Of a stretch of 64,000 nt of DNA, positions 23,600-35,765 are shown piece by piece (within the stretch, counting starts at the first letter, position 1; each line of letters starts with the position of its first letter). The position numbers and the translations under genes were made by a program. Origin of the DNA: Hydractinia symbiolongicarpus (taxonomy: Eukaryota; Cnidaria; Hydrozoa; Anthoathecata; Hydractiniidae); assembly GCF_029227915.1 (NCBI RefSeq), contig NC_079880.1:30557501-30621500 (forward strand), read 5' to 3'. The notes below the pieces were generated by a model. It ran no database searches. It saw only the letters and a list, made by a program, of their open reading frames with translations, and was not told the origin of the DNA.

Positions 23600-25209
23600 G
23601 CTTAAAACTTAAAATATTGGCAAACCATCGGCTGTAATACGACTATTCTCAAAATTATCAAGGAAGGCTATACTATTCCCTTTTTCACGACACCACAAAA
23701 ACAAACTTTTTCTAATAATCAATCCGCTAAAAAAAATTCGGAATTCGTCAATGAAGCGGTACAAGAGCTTCTTGATACAAGTCGAATTAAGGAAGTGTCT
23801 TCTGCACCACATGTTGTAAATCCCCTTTCAGTCAATACCAACTGAGGAAAAAATAGACTAATTCTCGATTAAAGGTATGTAAAGTTTGAGAATTGGAAGG
23901 TGGTAAGGGAATTTCTAACTGCACAAGGGTACATGTTTAAGTTTGATATAAAGCAAGGCTACCATCACATTAATATTTCAGAAGAACATCAGAAATTCTT
24001 GGGGTTTTCATGGGTATAGGAGGAAAGGAAAGATACTTTGTTTTTACAGTATTACCGTTTGGGCTTTCTCCGGCCCCGTTTATTTTTACAAAAACAATGA
24101 GAGTTCTTATAAAATATTGGAGTGAAAATATGATCAAAATTGCGATATTTATTGACGATGGTTTTGGCACTGATAAGAATTATAAAACAGCAAAACAAGA
24201 TGCCCTATTTGTTCAAAAAGCTTTACAACTGTCAGGTTTTGTAAAAAATGCAGAAAAATCAGTGTGGGATCCTAAACAGCAGTTAAAATGGTTAGGTGTC
24301 TCGGTAGATTTGGAAAAAATAGAGTGGTACATACCAGAGAAAAGAATGGTATCAGCGAAAAACTTAATAAACGATATTATTATACGCCTACCTTACACAA
24401 GCGCGAGAAATCTTTCACAGCTGTGTGGTAAAATTATATCTATGAAAATTGTGATGGGGGCAATTACTAAAAACAAGAAAGTTATATTCTATCATTGAGC
24501 AGTCATTCTTCTGGGATGCTACGCTAAATATAGCTAAGTACCCCCATGCGATTAAAGAACTATTCTTTTGGAAAAAAGATCTGTCAAAATATAGCATAAG
24601 CAAACTGTACGATAATTCTACAAAAACGATTGTTGTAAATTTCTATGCTAGCTCCATTGAGATAGCAGCGCGGGCGATGCATGCAAATCAACAGGGAATT
24701 GCATTTAGACAGTGTCTGCAAGAAGAACAAGAAAAAAGCTCCGTTTGGAGGGAATTAAAAACTATAGAATACTCGAGTCTTTAAAAAAGCATTTTGATAA
24801 TACAGAAAATTCTATGGAAAACAGATAATTTTGCAGTGTCAAAAATTGTAAACGGGGGAAGCCGAAAAAATGATCTCCAAATTATTGATGAAAGTATATT
24901 TTATATACGCAGGAAAATGGAATGGACCTAACGGAAAACTGGGTTCCAAGGGAACATTTAAGATTTGCTGACACTCTTAGTTGTATGATAGATCACGATG
25001 ACTGGCAAGTAAAAGAAGAGCTTTATAATAATTTGAACCAACTGTGGGGTCCTTTTACTGTTGACAGATTTGCTGACAACGACATCAAAAAGATATGTCG
25101 GTTTTATTTAAAATTTTATTGTCCAAATACAGAAGGAGTAGATGCGCTAAATTACAATTGGAAAGTCGAAAACAACTACGTAGTATCTTCAACAAGTCTT
25201 GTAGAATAA
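23600..25209 (+). pseudogene. Reverse transcriptase / RNase H region of the DIRS-type element
   Basis: Recognisable blocks are SRIKEVSSAPHVVNPLSV, FKFDIKQGYHHINI (RT motif A), LPFGLSPAPFIFTK (motif B) and IAIFIDDGFGT (catalytic FIDD). Then come LKWLGVSVDLEKIEWYIPEK and a connection/RNase H-like part with WVPREHLRFADTLS and FTVDRFADN. The last two match the DIRS RNase H-methylase-like tail. Stops near 23845 and 23873, and frame changes near 24010, 24470 and 24785, break it. The order RT then tyrosine recombinase separates it from gypsy and copia. Confidence 0.8.
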
Positions 25210-25479
25210 GTGTTAAAACACATAAAAAACTTCGAAATGTTAAGGTGTAATTGTGTTACTTTATTGGCCTTTTACTTATTTCTGGCCGCTCCTGTTTTCA
25301 GAAAACAAAACCGCAATCACAGACAGAAAGAGCTGTCAATTTGGATTTCAGCTAAAAATGCCACAGGGCAAAATGAGTCCGCTGGGACCACAGGTATGAG
25401 TACTGGTCCCTGGGACTTTAATTAAGAGCACAATACTATACTCTGAAAGTTCAAGTAGAATCAAATAGTCATAACTTTC

Positions 25480-25976
25480 TCCCTTTTATAGTTTACTTGA
25501 AAATTGAAATTGAGAATGAATCTTTAAAACATTTTGCTACTGAGCTGCCAACATATATGTCATTTTGTAGTGAGGAGAATTAATATCAATCGTCGTTCAA
25601 CCTTTGGGAACGCTGGTGTAAGGCAGTGTCAATTAAGCCAGCCAAACCAACCACTATTGCGTTGTTTTTATTAAGCGGAGTTCAGTCCGATTGGTCTTTG
25701 TCAAAAATCGAAGGTGCTTATTATGCTATAAAGTTTTTTCATCTTCTCGGAGGATACGAAAACCCATGTGAAAATCCTATTGTTACTGAAATGCTTGAGG
25801 CTTCTATACGAATTATTTCGACCAAGAAAAATAGAACACAACCTATTACAATTGAACATTTAAAGTTATTACACACAAAACCTTCGCAGGGAAAAAGCAT
25901 TTACAATATGAGGACATTAGCAATATGCTAATTGGCTATGCAGGATTTATGTGATTTTCCGAGATAGCCGGTCTTA
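25480..25976 (+). pseudogene. Tyrosine recombinase of the DIRS-type element, N-terminal part
   Basis: Core-binding-like sequence SSFNLWERWC..KPAKPTTIALFLL..DWSLSKIEGAYYAIKF leads to the start of the catalytic domain, ending at IAGL just before the inserted transposon. In phase with the far side, the motif is GLRRCDI, the box I arginine of tyrosine recombinases. One in-frame stop lies near 25929, independent of the insertion. Confidence 0.8.
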
Positions 25977-26302
25977 AGGCTGAAATACACGGTCAGTTTA
26001 ACATGATCATTTTAAAATGATCATTTTAAACTGACCGTGTATTTCACAAAAAATGACGAGAAACACCAGTCATTTTAAATGATCATTTTAAAATGATCAT
26101 TTAAACATGTTTGAAGTTTATCATTTTAAAATGATGAACTTCTGCATAGAAATTGCTAGACGGAATTGTTTTACTATGACGCCATTGAGTTTTTGGAGTA
26201 TATTTCAGTTATTCTGTATAAACAGAAGGAGTATAGAAGATAGTAAACATTTTCAATTTTTTTCGAGTACAAATTTAATATATTACAAGAATAATTTTCA
26301 AG

Positions 26303-28338
26303 ATGGGAACTAAAGCGCAGAAAACGGAATCAACTGAGAATTTTATAAGTGCATGGAGAGAAGAAGAAAGTCTGTGGAACGTAACTTTGACAGTTTATAA
26401 AAACAAAGATGCAAAGGCTAAAAGTACTAGAATTTTGATGGGAAAATGCACCATGGAAGGTTTGTACTTTTACATTCTCGATACAAAATCATATCAAAAT
26501 AACCTTATTTATATCATTATATATTCGTGGATTGAATACCATAATGAATGTTATTTTGTTATTAAAAACTTAAGAAATATACTGTATTATTTATAGAAAC
26601 ATGTAACTTTTATTAGCAACTTTATGTAACTTTTATTAGTATTTTTAGTAGTAAATTGTTGCAATTTTTATTGACTCTGATTTGCATGTATATATATGGG
26701 TATTTATAAAGCTAACAATAATAAAACATACATATTTTATTATTTAGAGGGTGATGTGAAAAGAAAGATAAATACTCTACGAAGTTATTATTCAAAAGAA
26801 CTTTAAAAATCAATACCAAAAAGTGGAGCGGGTAGAGATGAAATTTACGAGTCAAAGTGGCCTCATTTTCAATCTATGGCATTTTTACGGGACACAATCA
26901 TTCCAAGAAAAACAACATTCTCTCTGGCAAGTGTATTTTTATTTGCTTTTTATAATATACTTATCTAAATGAAATTGTCTTGCCATGGGACTGTTCCAAC
27001 TGTATTAAAGTAGTCACAGAATTGATCTCGTACAGCTTTAGCGTCAGGTTTATAGTTATTGGTTCCAGTAACTCTTATTGAACGCAAAGCTTCACTTGAT
27101 TCAGACCTCCACGTTCCATTATTCACTCTTCCATTTTCAATATCCTCAACATCAAGACTTCCAGGAGGGGTGTAACCTGACGGAGTTTTTTCCCGTAAAA
27201 AATTATGCAACACACAACTTGCTAAAGTAATCTTCTGGACGTTTTCTGGTGTAGGCGATAAAAAGATTCTAAAACGATTAGCCAATATACCAAATGCATT
27301 CTCTACAATCCTCCTTGCCCTGCTTAATCTATAATTAAAAATTCTTTGTTCTTTGGTCATGCCTCTGAATGGGTAAGGTTTCATAATGTTAAGCTTTAGT
27401 AGAAATGCATCATCAGCTACCATAACATACGGGAATTCATTCTCATCATCACTTAACGTTGCTGGTGGTGGCATTCCCAATAGATTACTTTCCAAGGCTT
27501 TTGAAAGTGAACTATTTCGGTATACACCTCCGTCGCTTATTCTTCCGTTACAACCAACGTCAACATAAATGAATTTGTACTTGGCATCTACCAAAGCTAA
27601 AAGCACAATACTGAAAGTGCCTTTATAATCGAAATAGTACGATCCGCTATTTCGAGGTTGTTTTATGACAACATGTTTGCCATCAATAGAACCAATACAA
27701 TTCGGGAAGTTCCAACGCTCTTCATACTCTTTAGCAATTGTTTTCCATTCCTCTTCTGTTGATGGTGTCTAAAATAAAAATATTTTTAGGAAAACGGTGA
27801 ATACAACTCTAACGAGGAAGACGATTGTGAAGGATTCTTTGCTGACTACAGAGAAGACGAAACCAAAGGGATAGAACTAGACAATAATGTTCCCTGGTCA
27901 ACCAAACAGCCGTTGAATAAAAAACGGAAGGTTGATAATAGCAAAGCGAAAGAAGATGTAATGCTTAATGAAGCTATGGCCGTATTGTCATCCAAAAAGG
28001 ACAAAGTCAATCACGTTGATGTTCTTTTTGGACAAAACATTGGGTTGAGTCTTCAAGAAATTCCTGATAAACGGGTAAAGGAATATGCTAAAGTAAAAAT
28101 ACAGGAATTAATCTTCCAAGCACAGTTCGGGCTACTACCTTTGCCATTTCAACTGAGTACAACTACTCCTCCCGTAGTACAAAGACAGTCAACTCCACAG
28201 AACTTGCAAGGATCGTATTATTCCAGCATGATGACATCCCCACACTCACCTGTAGTATTACAGATACCACCCCATAATGAGCAAGATATACACAGTTATA
28301 CTCAGTCTTTTGCATCACCAAACGCTGGCAGTAATTAA
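26303..28338 (+). pseudogene. MADF/Myb-SANT-like accessory protein of the Harbinger element, one nonsense codon
   Basis: Exons 26303-26459, 26748-26932 and 27790-28338 join in phase. The first two make a MADF-type domain (FISAWREEESLWNV, then DVKRKINTLRSYYSKEL, SGAGRDEIYESKWPHFQSM). The third is acidic, then has a KKRKVD nuclear-signal-like stretch, a helical segment and a Pro/Ser/Gln-rich tail. In Harbinger elements such a DNA-binding partner brings the transposase to the nucleus and to the ends. A TAA follows SYYSKEL in exon 2 (about 26804), so this copy is probably dead for this protein. Exon 3 lies inside the transposase intron on the other strand. Confidence 0.75.
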
Positions 28339-28836
28339 AACTCCAGTCAAACGGAATCAATACATTATATTTTAAATATTTTGTTAAATAAATATTACCT
28401 TTATATATCTGTCTTTTAAGTTCATGTAGATAGCATCGCATACTGCTGGGATAATTCGAGATAACGAACTTTTATGTATACGGAATATATGTTGCAAGTC
28501 TGCATAGTTAGCACCTGTTGATAAGAAACGAAGTGTTGCTGCTAACTTAATTTTTGCTGGAATTGGCTCGCGCATGTTTGTAGTTTCTTTTTGTATATCA
28601 ACACCTACTAAATTTAAAAGTTCATCAAAATTTTCAGTTGCTATTCTTAAAAACTTTTTATATTTGAACACTTCTTCCACACGCAATTCTCGTAAAAGAG
28701 TAATATATACCCCAAGTTCTGTTCTTCTACCGAGCCATGGCTTCACCCAAGTAGATCTACTTCTTCTGCGTTTTTTTCTTTTTGAAAGAATGGCAATTAT
28801 AACAACTGCTGCAGCACATTCCTCTTCAGAGTCCAT
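26965..28836 (-). CDS. Harbinger (HARBI1-like) DDE transposase
   Basis: Two exons, 28836-28399 and 27768-26965, with GT-AG borders join in phase 0 to 413 residues with no internal stop. The first exon has a basic RSKRKKRR-like start (KRKKRRRSRS) and an HTH region (LRFLSTGANYADLQHIFRIH). The second has the nuclease: D175 in SIDGKHV, D225 in GRISDGGVY, and E302 in RRIVENAFGILANRFRI, the DDE triad. It acts in the nucleus to cut the element at its TIRs. The intron houses exon 3 of the antisense MADF gene. The frame is intact, so activity may have been recent. Confidence 0.93.
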
Positions 28837-28975
28837 AGTGTAAAGAACTTTTATTTACAAATTCTATCATTTTAAAATGACTCGTGTATTCAGGTGTTCC
28901 ATCATTTTAAAATGACGAAAAACACCAGTCATTTTAAAATGATCATTTTAAACTGACCGTGTATTTCAGCCTTTA

Positions 28976-29449
28976 GACGTTGTGATATATCAATTTGTGA
29001 ATCTTACATGAAACTGTTCATAGAAAAATGCAAAACTGACGTTTACAGAGAAGGAAATTGGATTTTTATTAGTAAGACAGGACACGAATTATGTCCAGGC
29101 AAAAACCTAGTGTACTTAGAACTTACAAAGTTAACGGATGAGAGTTCAGAGGAATTTATTTTTAGAGCAGTTACTGTGACAAAAATCTAATCCGATTGGA
29201 ACTCTGAGAAAAGGACATACACAAGAATGAGGGAAATAATATAATAAGATCTGGACAGTATCGGTTTAGAAAAATCAAAGTTTGGCCTACATAGCCTTAG
29301 ATCCGGTGATGCAACTGCGGCTGAGAGTGGCGGAGTAGCAGACAAGCTATTCAAACGACATGGGCGTTTGAAATCGGAATCAGCCAAAGATGGATACGTG
29401 CAAGATGATCTCAACTCGTTACTTTCAGTCTCAAAAGCATTAGGTTTTT
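28976..29449 (+). pseudogene. Tyrosine recombinase of the DIRS-type element, C-terminal part
   Basis: Continues the recombinase after the inserted transposon: CDISICESYMKLFIEKCKTD, VYREGNWIFISKT, then after a stop/frame change near 29190 FGLHSLRSGDATAAESGG and FKRHGR..AKDGY. HSLRS supplies the box II His and Arg, RHG the second His region and DGY the nucleophilic Tyr. The end LLSVSKALGF is the usual close of this recombinase family. Confidence 0.85.
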
Positions 29450-29982
29450 AATATGATATGAAATTCTTAGTTTCTAAGATAGAAGGTTTTAATACGATAA
29501 GTAATACGACAATAACCCCTACTTTTAAATTAATTGAATATTATTTGATGAGCTACGCTAGATACTCCTTCAAATTCTCGTTTCCAGTTATGTTTTTAAC
29601 GAGGCGGATTTTGTTTAACTAAACCGAGCTTTAGGGGTTAAGGTACGAGTCGTTTCTTTCGAGGGACCGAGTTCAAGGACGCCTTATTTTTTATGCTCTG
29701 GCTTCTTCACTTTTTTGAAGAAAGAGGAATATTTGGTTGGGTTAGTATAATTCACCTTTCCCGAATTTAAATTATCGATTACATCATCGGTATGAAAACG
29801 AGGCACTTCTTCGTAAACTTTGTAAACATAAAAATACAGCCGGCGAGTGTGATACTTTTATGCGTTGTGAATGATCTTTTATTGTGTATTTTTCTAAAGG
29901 ATTGCAGGTTTTTCTTAATGAAACTACTTATAATGTATTTAAAAACATACTTGTCTTGTAAAAGAAGAATATGTATTTGTAA
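29450..29982. other. Untranslated right end of the DIRS-type element and flank
   Basis: No ORF or RNA gene is supported. The segment probably includes the element's right terminal repeat, which I could not define because no matching left copy was obvious. Confidence 0.35.
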
Positions 29983-30172
29983 TGGCGAGTAGCAATCAGA
30001 AAGGTCAGCAAGAAATTTATCATACTTTAATCTATCCAGGTATATCAACCTCTCGACCTGGTAACTCTTGTTGCGTACTGTTATGCAAAAGTTCTACTCT
30101 TAATAAACCTAGAGTTAAACAGGCATTGGAATGTTTTCATTTCCATCGGATCTAAGTTTGAGAAAACAATGG
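29983..30172 (+). pseudogene. THAP zinc-finger relic
   Basis: It opens ATG GCG AGT and reads NSCCVLLCKSSTLNK, then FHF, and after a one-base frameshift FPSDLSLRKQW. That is the THAP pattern (C-x2-4-C, then h-x-FP-x-D-x2-L-R-x-x-W). The donor-like GTAAGC follows directly. No C-terminal Cys/His ligands are seen. It is a decayed exon from a THAP-containing transposon or host gene and is not contiguous with the P-element relic at 35.8-37.3 kb. Confidence 0.6.
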
Positions 30173-33100
30173 GTAAGCATCATTTCGTTATGTTTTGATT
30201 TATTTGAAGTATTTGATATAATAATATTAGTAACAATCTTGATTGTATGTTCTAACGGTAGTAGTTGGTGTGACAATGTAGATCGGACAAGAAAGTTCGC
30301 ATATTTAATGTTGTTTTTTCTTTTTCGTGTACTGTCAATACAATGAGCAAAACCAACCCGTTTGTCAACCATAAGCATATCTTCTTGCAGTTTTAATATT
30401 CTTAGATTTATGTTACACAAACTATCATTAATTCTAGGATCATATAACGTTAGATGGATACCTTTTTGTCAGCATTACTTTTTACAGGGCTGACCATATC
30501 TAAGTCTTTAAAAATTCTGTTTTTACTTGGAACAAATGTAGTTGTTGATGTGAAAATGCATCAGCAGATATGTATAGTTCATCCCACTGTGTGGGCCGTT
30601 GGATGTTGCCGGGAGTTGTCTAGTAGAGCGCGGGCCCTAATTGGGTCTGTGTAGCTCAAAATGAGCATTAAATACTCTAGGACTCTCCATCTAAGCCATG
30701 GTCCCTCCTGGAAATAATAGACAGGGTATATACCTCGATATTTGTGAGGCTAGCCATGTAAAATATGCACATCTATCTATCCATCTATCTATCCCTAAAC
30801 TTTCTGCCACGCTCCAAAGTCTTAATAATTGCCACACCGTGCTGTTTACTACTATTTTGTCGATGCATTTCAATTTCTTTTATCGTGAACGGTGGCATTC
30901 CCTCCATGTTTTCCCTCACGCTTTTCTTCAGTTTCATCGAAGACTAAATCTATATTTTCCTCAATTATTTTAAGAAAAATTTCTCTCATAGTATTGTCTT
31001 TCTCCATGTTTATATGAACCCGAATAATGTTTACCAAGATTTGCCTCGTTTTCATGCACGCAATATTTTACAAAATATAAATTCGGGAAAGGTGTATTAC
31101 TTAACTGCCTAAATTTCAGTTCTATCAACGTTTATGATATTCTCTTCATTGTGTCCATGTTTTCACATATTAAGATGAAAATATCATCACGTTTTCTAGC
31201 CATGTGTAAATCTGAAACAAACCAATTTCAAGATTTTAACTAGCTAACGTAGATTTCAAGGCAGCATCCTCCTGAAGCCAGCTAGCTGTAGCTAGCCTTA
31301 TTTATTTTTATTATTTTAAGTTTGGTATATTATTATTTATTTTTATATTAGGTTTGTGGCTCTCTTTAGCTATAGCTAGCTATTAGCTACTTCTGGCTAT
31401 TGAAGAGTAAAAGTAGCCAAATTCAGTTTGGCTAGCTACAACTAAATTCTTAATCAATATTTCTTATGCTAAACGCAGTTAGTAGGTAGCGACACCTTTT
31501 ATTAGTGTCATGAAAACTTAATCTGCAAAGTAAAATTGCTGAGTGATTTTTTTAGCTGAACAGGCTGTTTTTCCTATGTTCTTATTTAAACCGAAGTTGC
31601 AATAAAGTTTTTGAAAAGGGTATTGCGTCTAAACGGACACAGTTTACCTTACTAAGTGCTCAGTCCAATGTTAACGATGGCTGTTTCCTGAGTTTCTGTT
31701 TATTCGAAGTTACAATAAAGTTTGTGTCATTGTGTCATTGTTTGCCTGTACTATTCCCTCAGCCCAGAGTAGTATTTATTTTTGAACTTTTACCGGGAAC
31801 ATTCTCTGAAAAATAAAAAAGGTTGGCCAACTGTTTTTGCTATAACAGAATAGCAAAGAGTTGTAAACTGTGTTGTTATTTCAGCTAAAGTTGTAAAAAG
31901 TTATTTTTTGAAAAATATATTACACCAGACACCATAATGTTGTGTGTGCTTCACTCAATTTACGACATGCTACATACCTGTACTAAAGCACTTCACCTCA
32001 ATATCTGGCACAGTTTACCATTATTTGCTCCACCAGGCGTTTAACGCTGCGTAACATAGTTACTCGTGCCTTAACCCGACTAGTCCATATTATAATACCA
32101 GTTACATCTGTCTGGTAACCGCCCACTAGGATGGGCATCCACGGGACAATGACTAGTATTTTTGATTGCTTATCCCTCTTTTTAGACCCCACCAAAATCA
32201 AAAAACTTGTTTTGATAGGAAACGTTTTCTAGTAGATTGATATCTGAAGTTGAGAAACTTTTACTAGCTTGCTGTTTGCTTGTTTTTTACAAAAGAACGT
32301 GTAGTTGGCAAAAGTCATGAAAAATTAATATATTGAGGTATTGACAAATAACCATGCGCTGAAATACCCTCATTTAAAGCGCCACCAACTACACATGTCA
32401 TATTAAAAACAAACGGAGAGCTAGTTGTTTTAATCTGATCATTATTAGGGACAAGGGTTAGGAGACGGAGTCATTGTCTGCAGCAAGCGCAGCCCTTAAA
32501 AAGGTTTTTTAACCTGGTGGGTTGCTTATCAGCAATGGATAATGTGTCGCACACAAAGTGGTCTTATACAAAGTTAGGCGAAAATATTTGTTTAACTTTA
32601 GAGGCCCAATTTTGAAAGTTTTTGCCCTACGTGGTGCATGTACGAAAATTACATTGCTGATTAAAAAACCGGGGTTTCTTAAGTGTTTTATTTGCAAGAA
32701 ATAAAGAAATTATTTACGATAAAACAAAGACAAACTGTTTTGCAAAAAGTGCCTTTTGGTCAGCTTTTTGCAATTAATCAAAGAGAACGTTTATTATCAT
32801 GATCAGGAAAATAATTCCTTAAAAGGATAATTAAAAAAACAGCCTTATTTAGTCTTAAAACTAAAAAAACATATTCTTGTGAAACTAACCTTTATTCGCA
32901 ACTTTATATTCGTCAATTAAAGATGTGTATTGTGAATTAGAGATGTGTATAAATCTTGACTTACTTTTTGAGCATAGTTGCTTTGCGTGATTTTTTTAAG
33001 AAACCAGTCAAAGGCACCAACAAATCCTGGCTAGCTAAAATCTGTACCCTCCGTATCCTCCGTATGTGTTGATAGAAGAACAGAAAAATGAGCTCGAGGT

Positions 33101-33430
33101 TGGTTAATTTCTGTTTACATGTAGAAGTTTTCAGAAAGTTTTCCACTCGATCAATCACCTAACATAAACACACACGAGAACAGAGAAAAGTTTGAAGAGC
33201 AGTTATAGGGCAGCAGTTATATTCCGAGGAGGGGAAACGTAATGACTGCATCATAATACAAGATATGCTTGATGAAATTGTTGCATATTTGATGGCTCTT
33301 AATAAAAAAAAGATAACACCGATCCCAAAGAGAAATATTAGATAAGGATGGCAAAATGCCCAAGTCTGTCAAAAGCCGTCAATATTAAAATGCCCTACTC
33401 AGTCGACTGTTTCTAACTCGTACCTCCGTT
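30173..33430. other. Repeat-rich non-coding stretch
   Basis: I find no gene. There is a small (ATCT)n run near 30768-30795 and a cluster of GCTAGCTA-type words at 31290-31440. A weak, unassigned GC-richer block lies at 32020-32210. Confidence 0.4.
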
Positions 33431-33439
33431 ATTCGCTCG

Positions 33440-33665
33440 ATACTCTCTTGATCAAATTCAATCACTGTCAATTTTTTTAAAGAAACTCTCATAAATGAAC
33501 CTCCATAATTCGATACTCTCTAATTCGATGTTAGGTCCATACGAAGAAATTGTCTCTCTAATTCGATTTCCTGACGGGCCTAAAAATTAGAATTAGAGAG
33601 ACACTCCTCCCTAATTCGATCCTTTCTCTAACTCGATAAAAATTTTATCCCGTAGGAAAAGTTTC
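33440..33665. repeat. Decayed transposon end with CTCTAATTCGAT repeats and hairpin
   Basis: CTCTAATTCGAT-like words recur at least five times. A 13-bp perfect hairpin GTCTCTCTAATTC / GAATTAGAGAGAC spans 33552-33602. The word pattern resembles Tigger/pogo terminal repeats. There is no ORF. Confidence 0.5.
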
Positions 33666-34038
33666 ATTTTGGGCATGCTTTTGCTAAAATAGTTGTCGAG
33701 TAAAGGTTTAAATTTTGGTTTAAAGGAGAGACGAACAAAAAATTATTTTGTGGCGTTCAGGAAATAAATTTTAAGCGAGAGAAAAAAATTTATACATTTC
33801 TAAATACTAAAACCTACTAAATAATTACTAAAATAACAAATAAATCACTATATTTCACGACTAAGTATCTGTGTATTTTCCTAAAAACAGTTTTACAGAA
33901 GTAGGTTTTATTTTGAATGTACTTACCACACTAGTAGACATAAATAAAATAAGATCTTTCACTTAAGATAACCAAGAATATTGTACGCACTATATAAGTA
34001 ACAGCATTTTATAACCTTCGTTTAAACTTCTTTCTGTC

Positions 34039-34433
34039 ATGACCAACAACAATATTTTTTCATGTTTTGAGTCCCTTTTCCACAACATACTACGAGCTTC
34101 GAACGACGAAGTGCTTTATGATAAAATGGCGCCAAATTTAATGAATATATGCAAAACTGGAAACATTCAACAACAAATCGAGGCCTTATCTTTATTTACG
34201 AATCTTTATTTATCATCGCAAATTTCAGTAAGTTCAGTTAGTCGTACAAAATAACAAAAACCTGTTGTTGTTCTGCAAAGTTTTACGAGAAAATATCGTA
34301 TGTGAAAAACATCAAATTTTAATGAATCTGTCAATCTTAAAACATTTTTAGTCTTTGTTTCAGGACTTGTTTTGTGCCTTAACATTCAAATTAATTATTA
34401 TGGAGCAGACCAAAAGCGAGTAGTTCTGTGCGC
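34039..34433 (+). CDS. Candidate host exon(s), unidentified helical protein
   Basis: An ATG-initiated exon 34039-34228 reads as amphipathic helices (FESLFHNILRASNDEVLYDK, GNIQQQIEALSLFTNLYLSS). It ends at a strong donor, ...TCA|GTAAGT. A possible next exon starts after TTTCAG at 34374 and runs to a TAG at 34431-34433, but it may instead be intron. The style is ARM/HEAT-like. I do not recognise the family. Downstream coding-like pieces at 38.9 and 42.7-43.0 kb may belong to the same gene. Confidence 0.4.
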
Positions 34434-34680
34434 AGTTCGCCTATCCGTTTAAAATGTTTTGGTTAAATTAAGTTCAAACATCTTTTATTAAATATCGCAA
34501 AGCTTGAAGTAGTTTAATAAAATTGTTTTAAGACGAGCAAGAATTCAGTTTCAAGTGATAAAGGAATGTGTTTTACTTTGGATAGTTTTGCCCTATTTAG
34601 GGTACGATTTGAAAATGCCCGACTTCCTTACTTTAAGTGAAACAACTGCGCGGTTTTTGTAGGGCATATCGGAAAAGTGG

Positions 34681-34757
34681 AATGCGGGATGCAGGATGCT
34701 GACCGGGACACGGGATTCAGGATGCGGGATTCAAGATACTGGATGCGGGATGCAAAG
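34681..34757. repeat. GGGATGC heptamer minisatellite
   Basis: About nine imperfect copies of a 7-base unit (GCGGGAT, GCAGGAT, GGGATTC and variants) lie in a row. It is GC-rich compared with its surroundings and has no coding sense. Confidence 0.8.
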
Positions 34758-35765
34758 AATCATCAAAATAAAATAATGACCGCACCTGTTATTTTTCCCC
34801 GCCATGGATTCACACACGAAAAACTCGATAATAAATAAATACACTTAAAAATAACAGGATTGTAACAAGTTCAAAAAAATATTAGTTATAAAAAACACAA
34901 AGGATAAGGGAAGGCGACTTGACTTTGAGAATTTAAATGAAAATAAATTTAAATGTGCAGAGTGGGTAGAAAGGAAAAGAGGATTACTTTTTGCTGGTAT
35001 TAGTTAGTACAAACAATAACCAAAAATTAATTTCTGCCCTTTTGAAAGAACTTTAAAACTAGCATATTTCAATAATAAAGTGATCCAAGTTAATCTCGTT
35101 CCCATGGCACTAGGAACATGGTTGACCACAATTTTAAAATGAAACACTCTGCGTGAAGAGCGCGATTACGACATTTTTTCTTCTTCTTGTTCAAAGTTGC
35201 AATGGTCCACCTACTCATTTTATATTAAACAAACAATCATTCTTACAAATAGTTCTATCAAAGAAGTTGCTCGCGTGTTTTTTAATAGTGAAAAAAAAGA
35301 TTTTGCAAAAACATTCATTTCTTTCGTTATGTTGCGGCAAGTGATCAAAATAGTTGCGCGAAGTCAAATCAAAATTAAAACATACCATGTGCATAGAAAC
35401 CAGGTTCTTTCAAGAAAAAAAGTCTAGACGTAAAACTGCTACTTGCCAACTAGCCAGGAGACCCAGCGTAATCTTTCTTGGCACCGGGAAATCGGAGTAG
35501 CTAAGGTGGGAAAAATCACGCTGGGTCTCAAACGATTTTCCTGCGGCCAAAATCTGGCCGCGCTTTTCTATTGGCTAATTCTATTGTTCTTTGCTCACGT
35601 GGTCCATATCGGGGAAAGCCCTTTTCATCCGAATATTCCAGCGAGTGGTTACTCACCCTAACAAACATTAGTAAACTAAAAAGTTTTTACCATAGTAAGA
35701 TGTGGCCAAGCTTGGCTAAAAACTCACAGATAAATTAAAATGGCCTCCGAAGCGATTAGTCACAT

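Larger units (their letters stand above)
25977..28972. mobile_element. PIF/Harbinger transposon, 2996 bp, with TTA target-site duplication
   Basis: Perfect 25-bp terminal inverted repeats start AGGCTGAAATACACGGTCAG at each end. They are flanked by TTA at 25974-25976 and 28973-28975, the 3-bp target duplication typical of Harbinger. Subterminal regions hold several ATCATTTTAAAATGAT palindromes and a shared ACACCAGTCATTTTAAA block at both ends, likely transposase or accessory-protein binding sites. It carries a DDE transposase on the minus strand and a MADF/Myb-like gene on the plus strand. It lies inside the recombinase catalytic motif of the DIRS element. Confidence 0.95.
22729..29449 (+). 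mobile_element. Decayed DIRS-type (tyrosine recombinase) retroelement, split by a Harbinger insertion
   Basis: In order on the plus strand are a gag-like reading frame with a CCHC knuckle, a reverse transcriptase with FIDD, an RNase H-like segment, and a tyrosine recombinase that continues after a 3.0-kb inserted DNA transposon. This gene order and the recombinase define DIRS-like elements, which integrate by recombination rather than with a DDE integrase. Several frameshifts and stops break every frame. Terminal repeats were not identified, so the limits given are those of recognisable coding sequence. Confidence 0.85.

Noticed and set aside
22729-29449. Gypsy-type LTR retrotransposon
   Set aside because: There is no aspartic protease, no DDE integrase and no LTR. 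The HSLRS and RHG..DGY motifs show a tyrosine recombinase, so DIRS-type fits.
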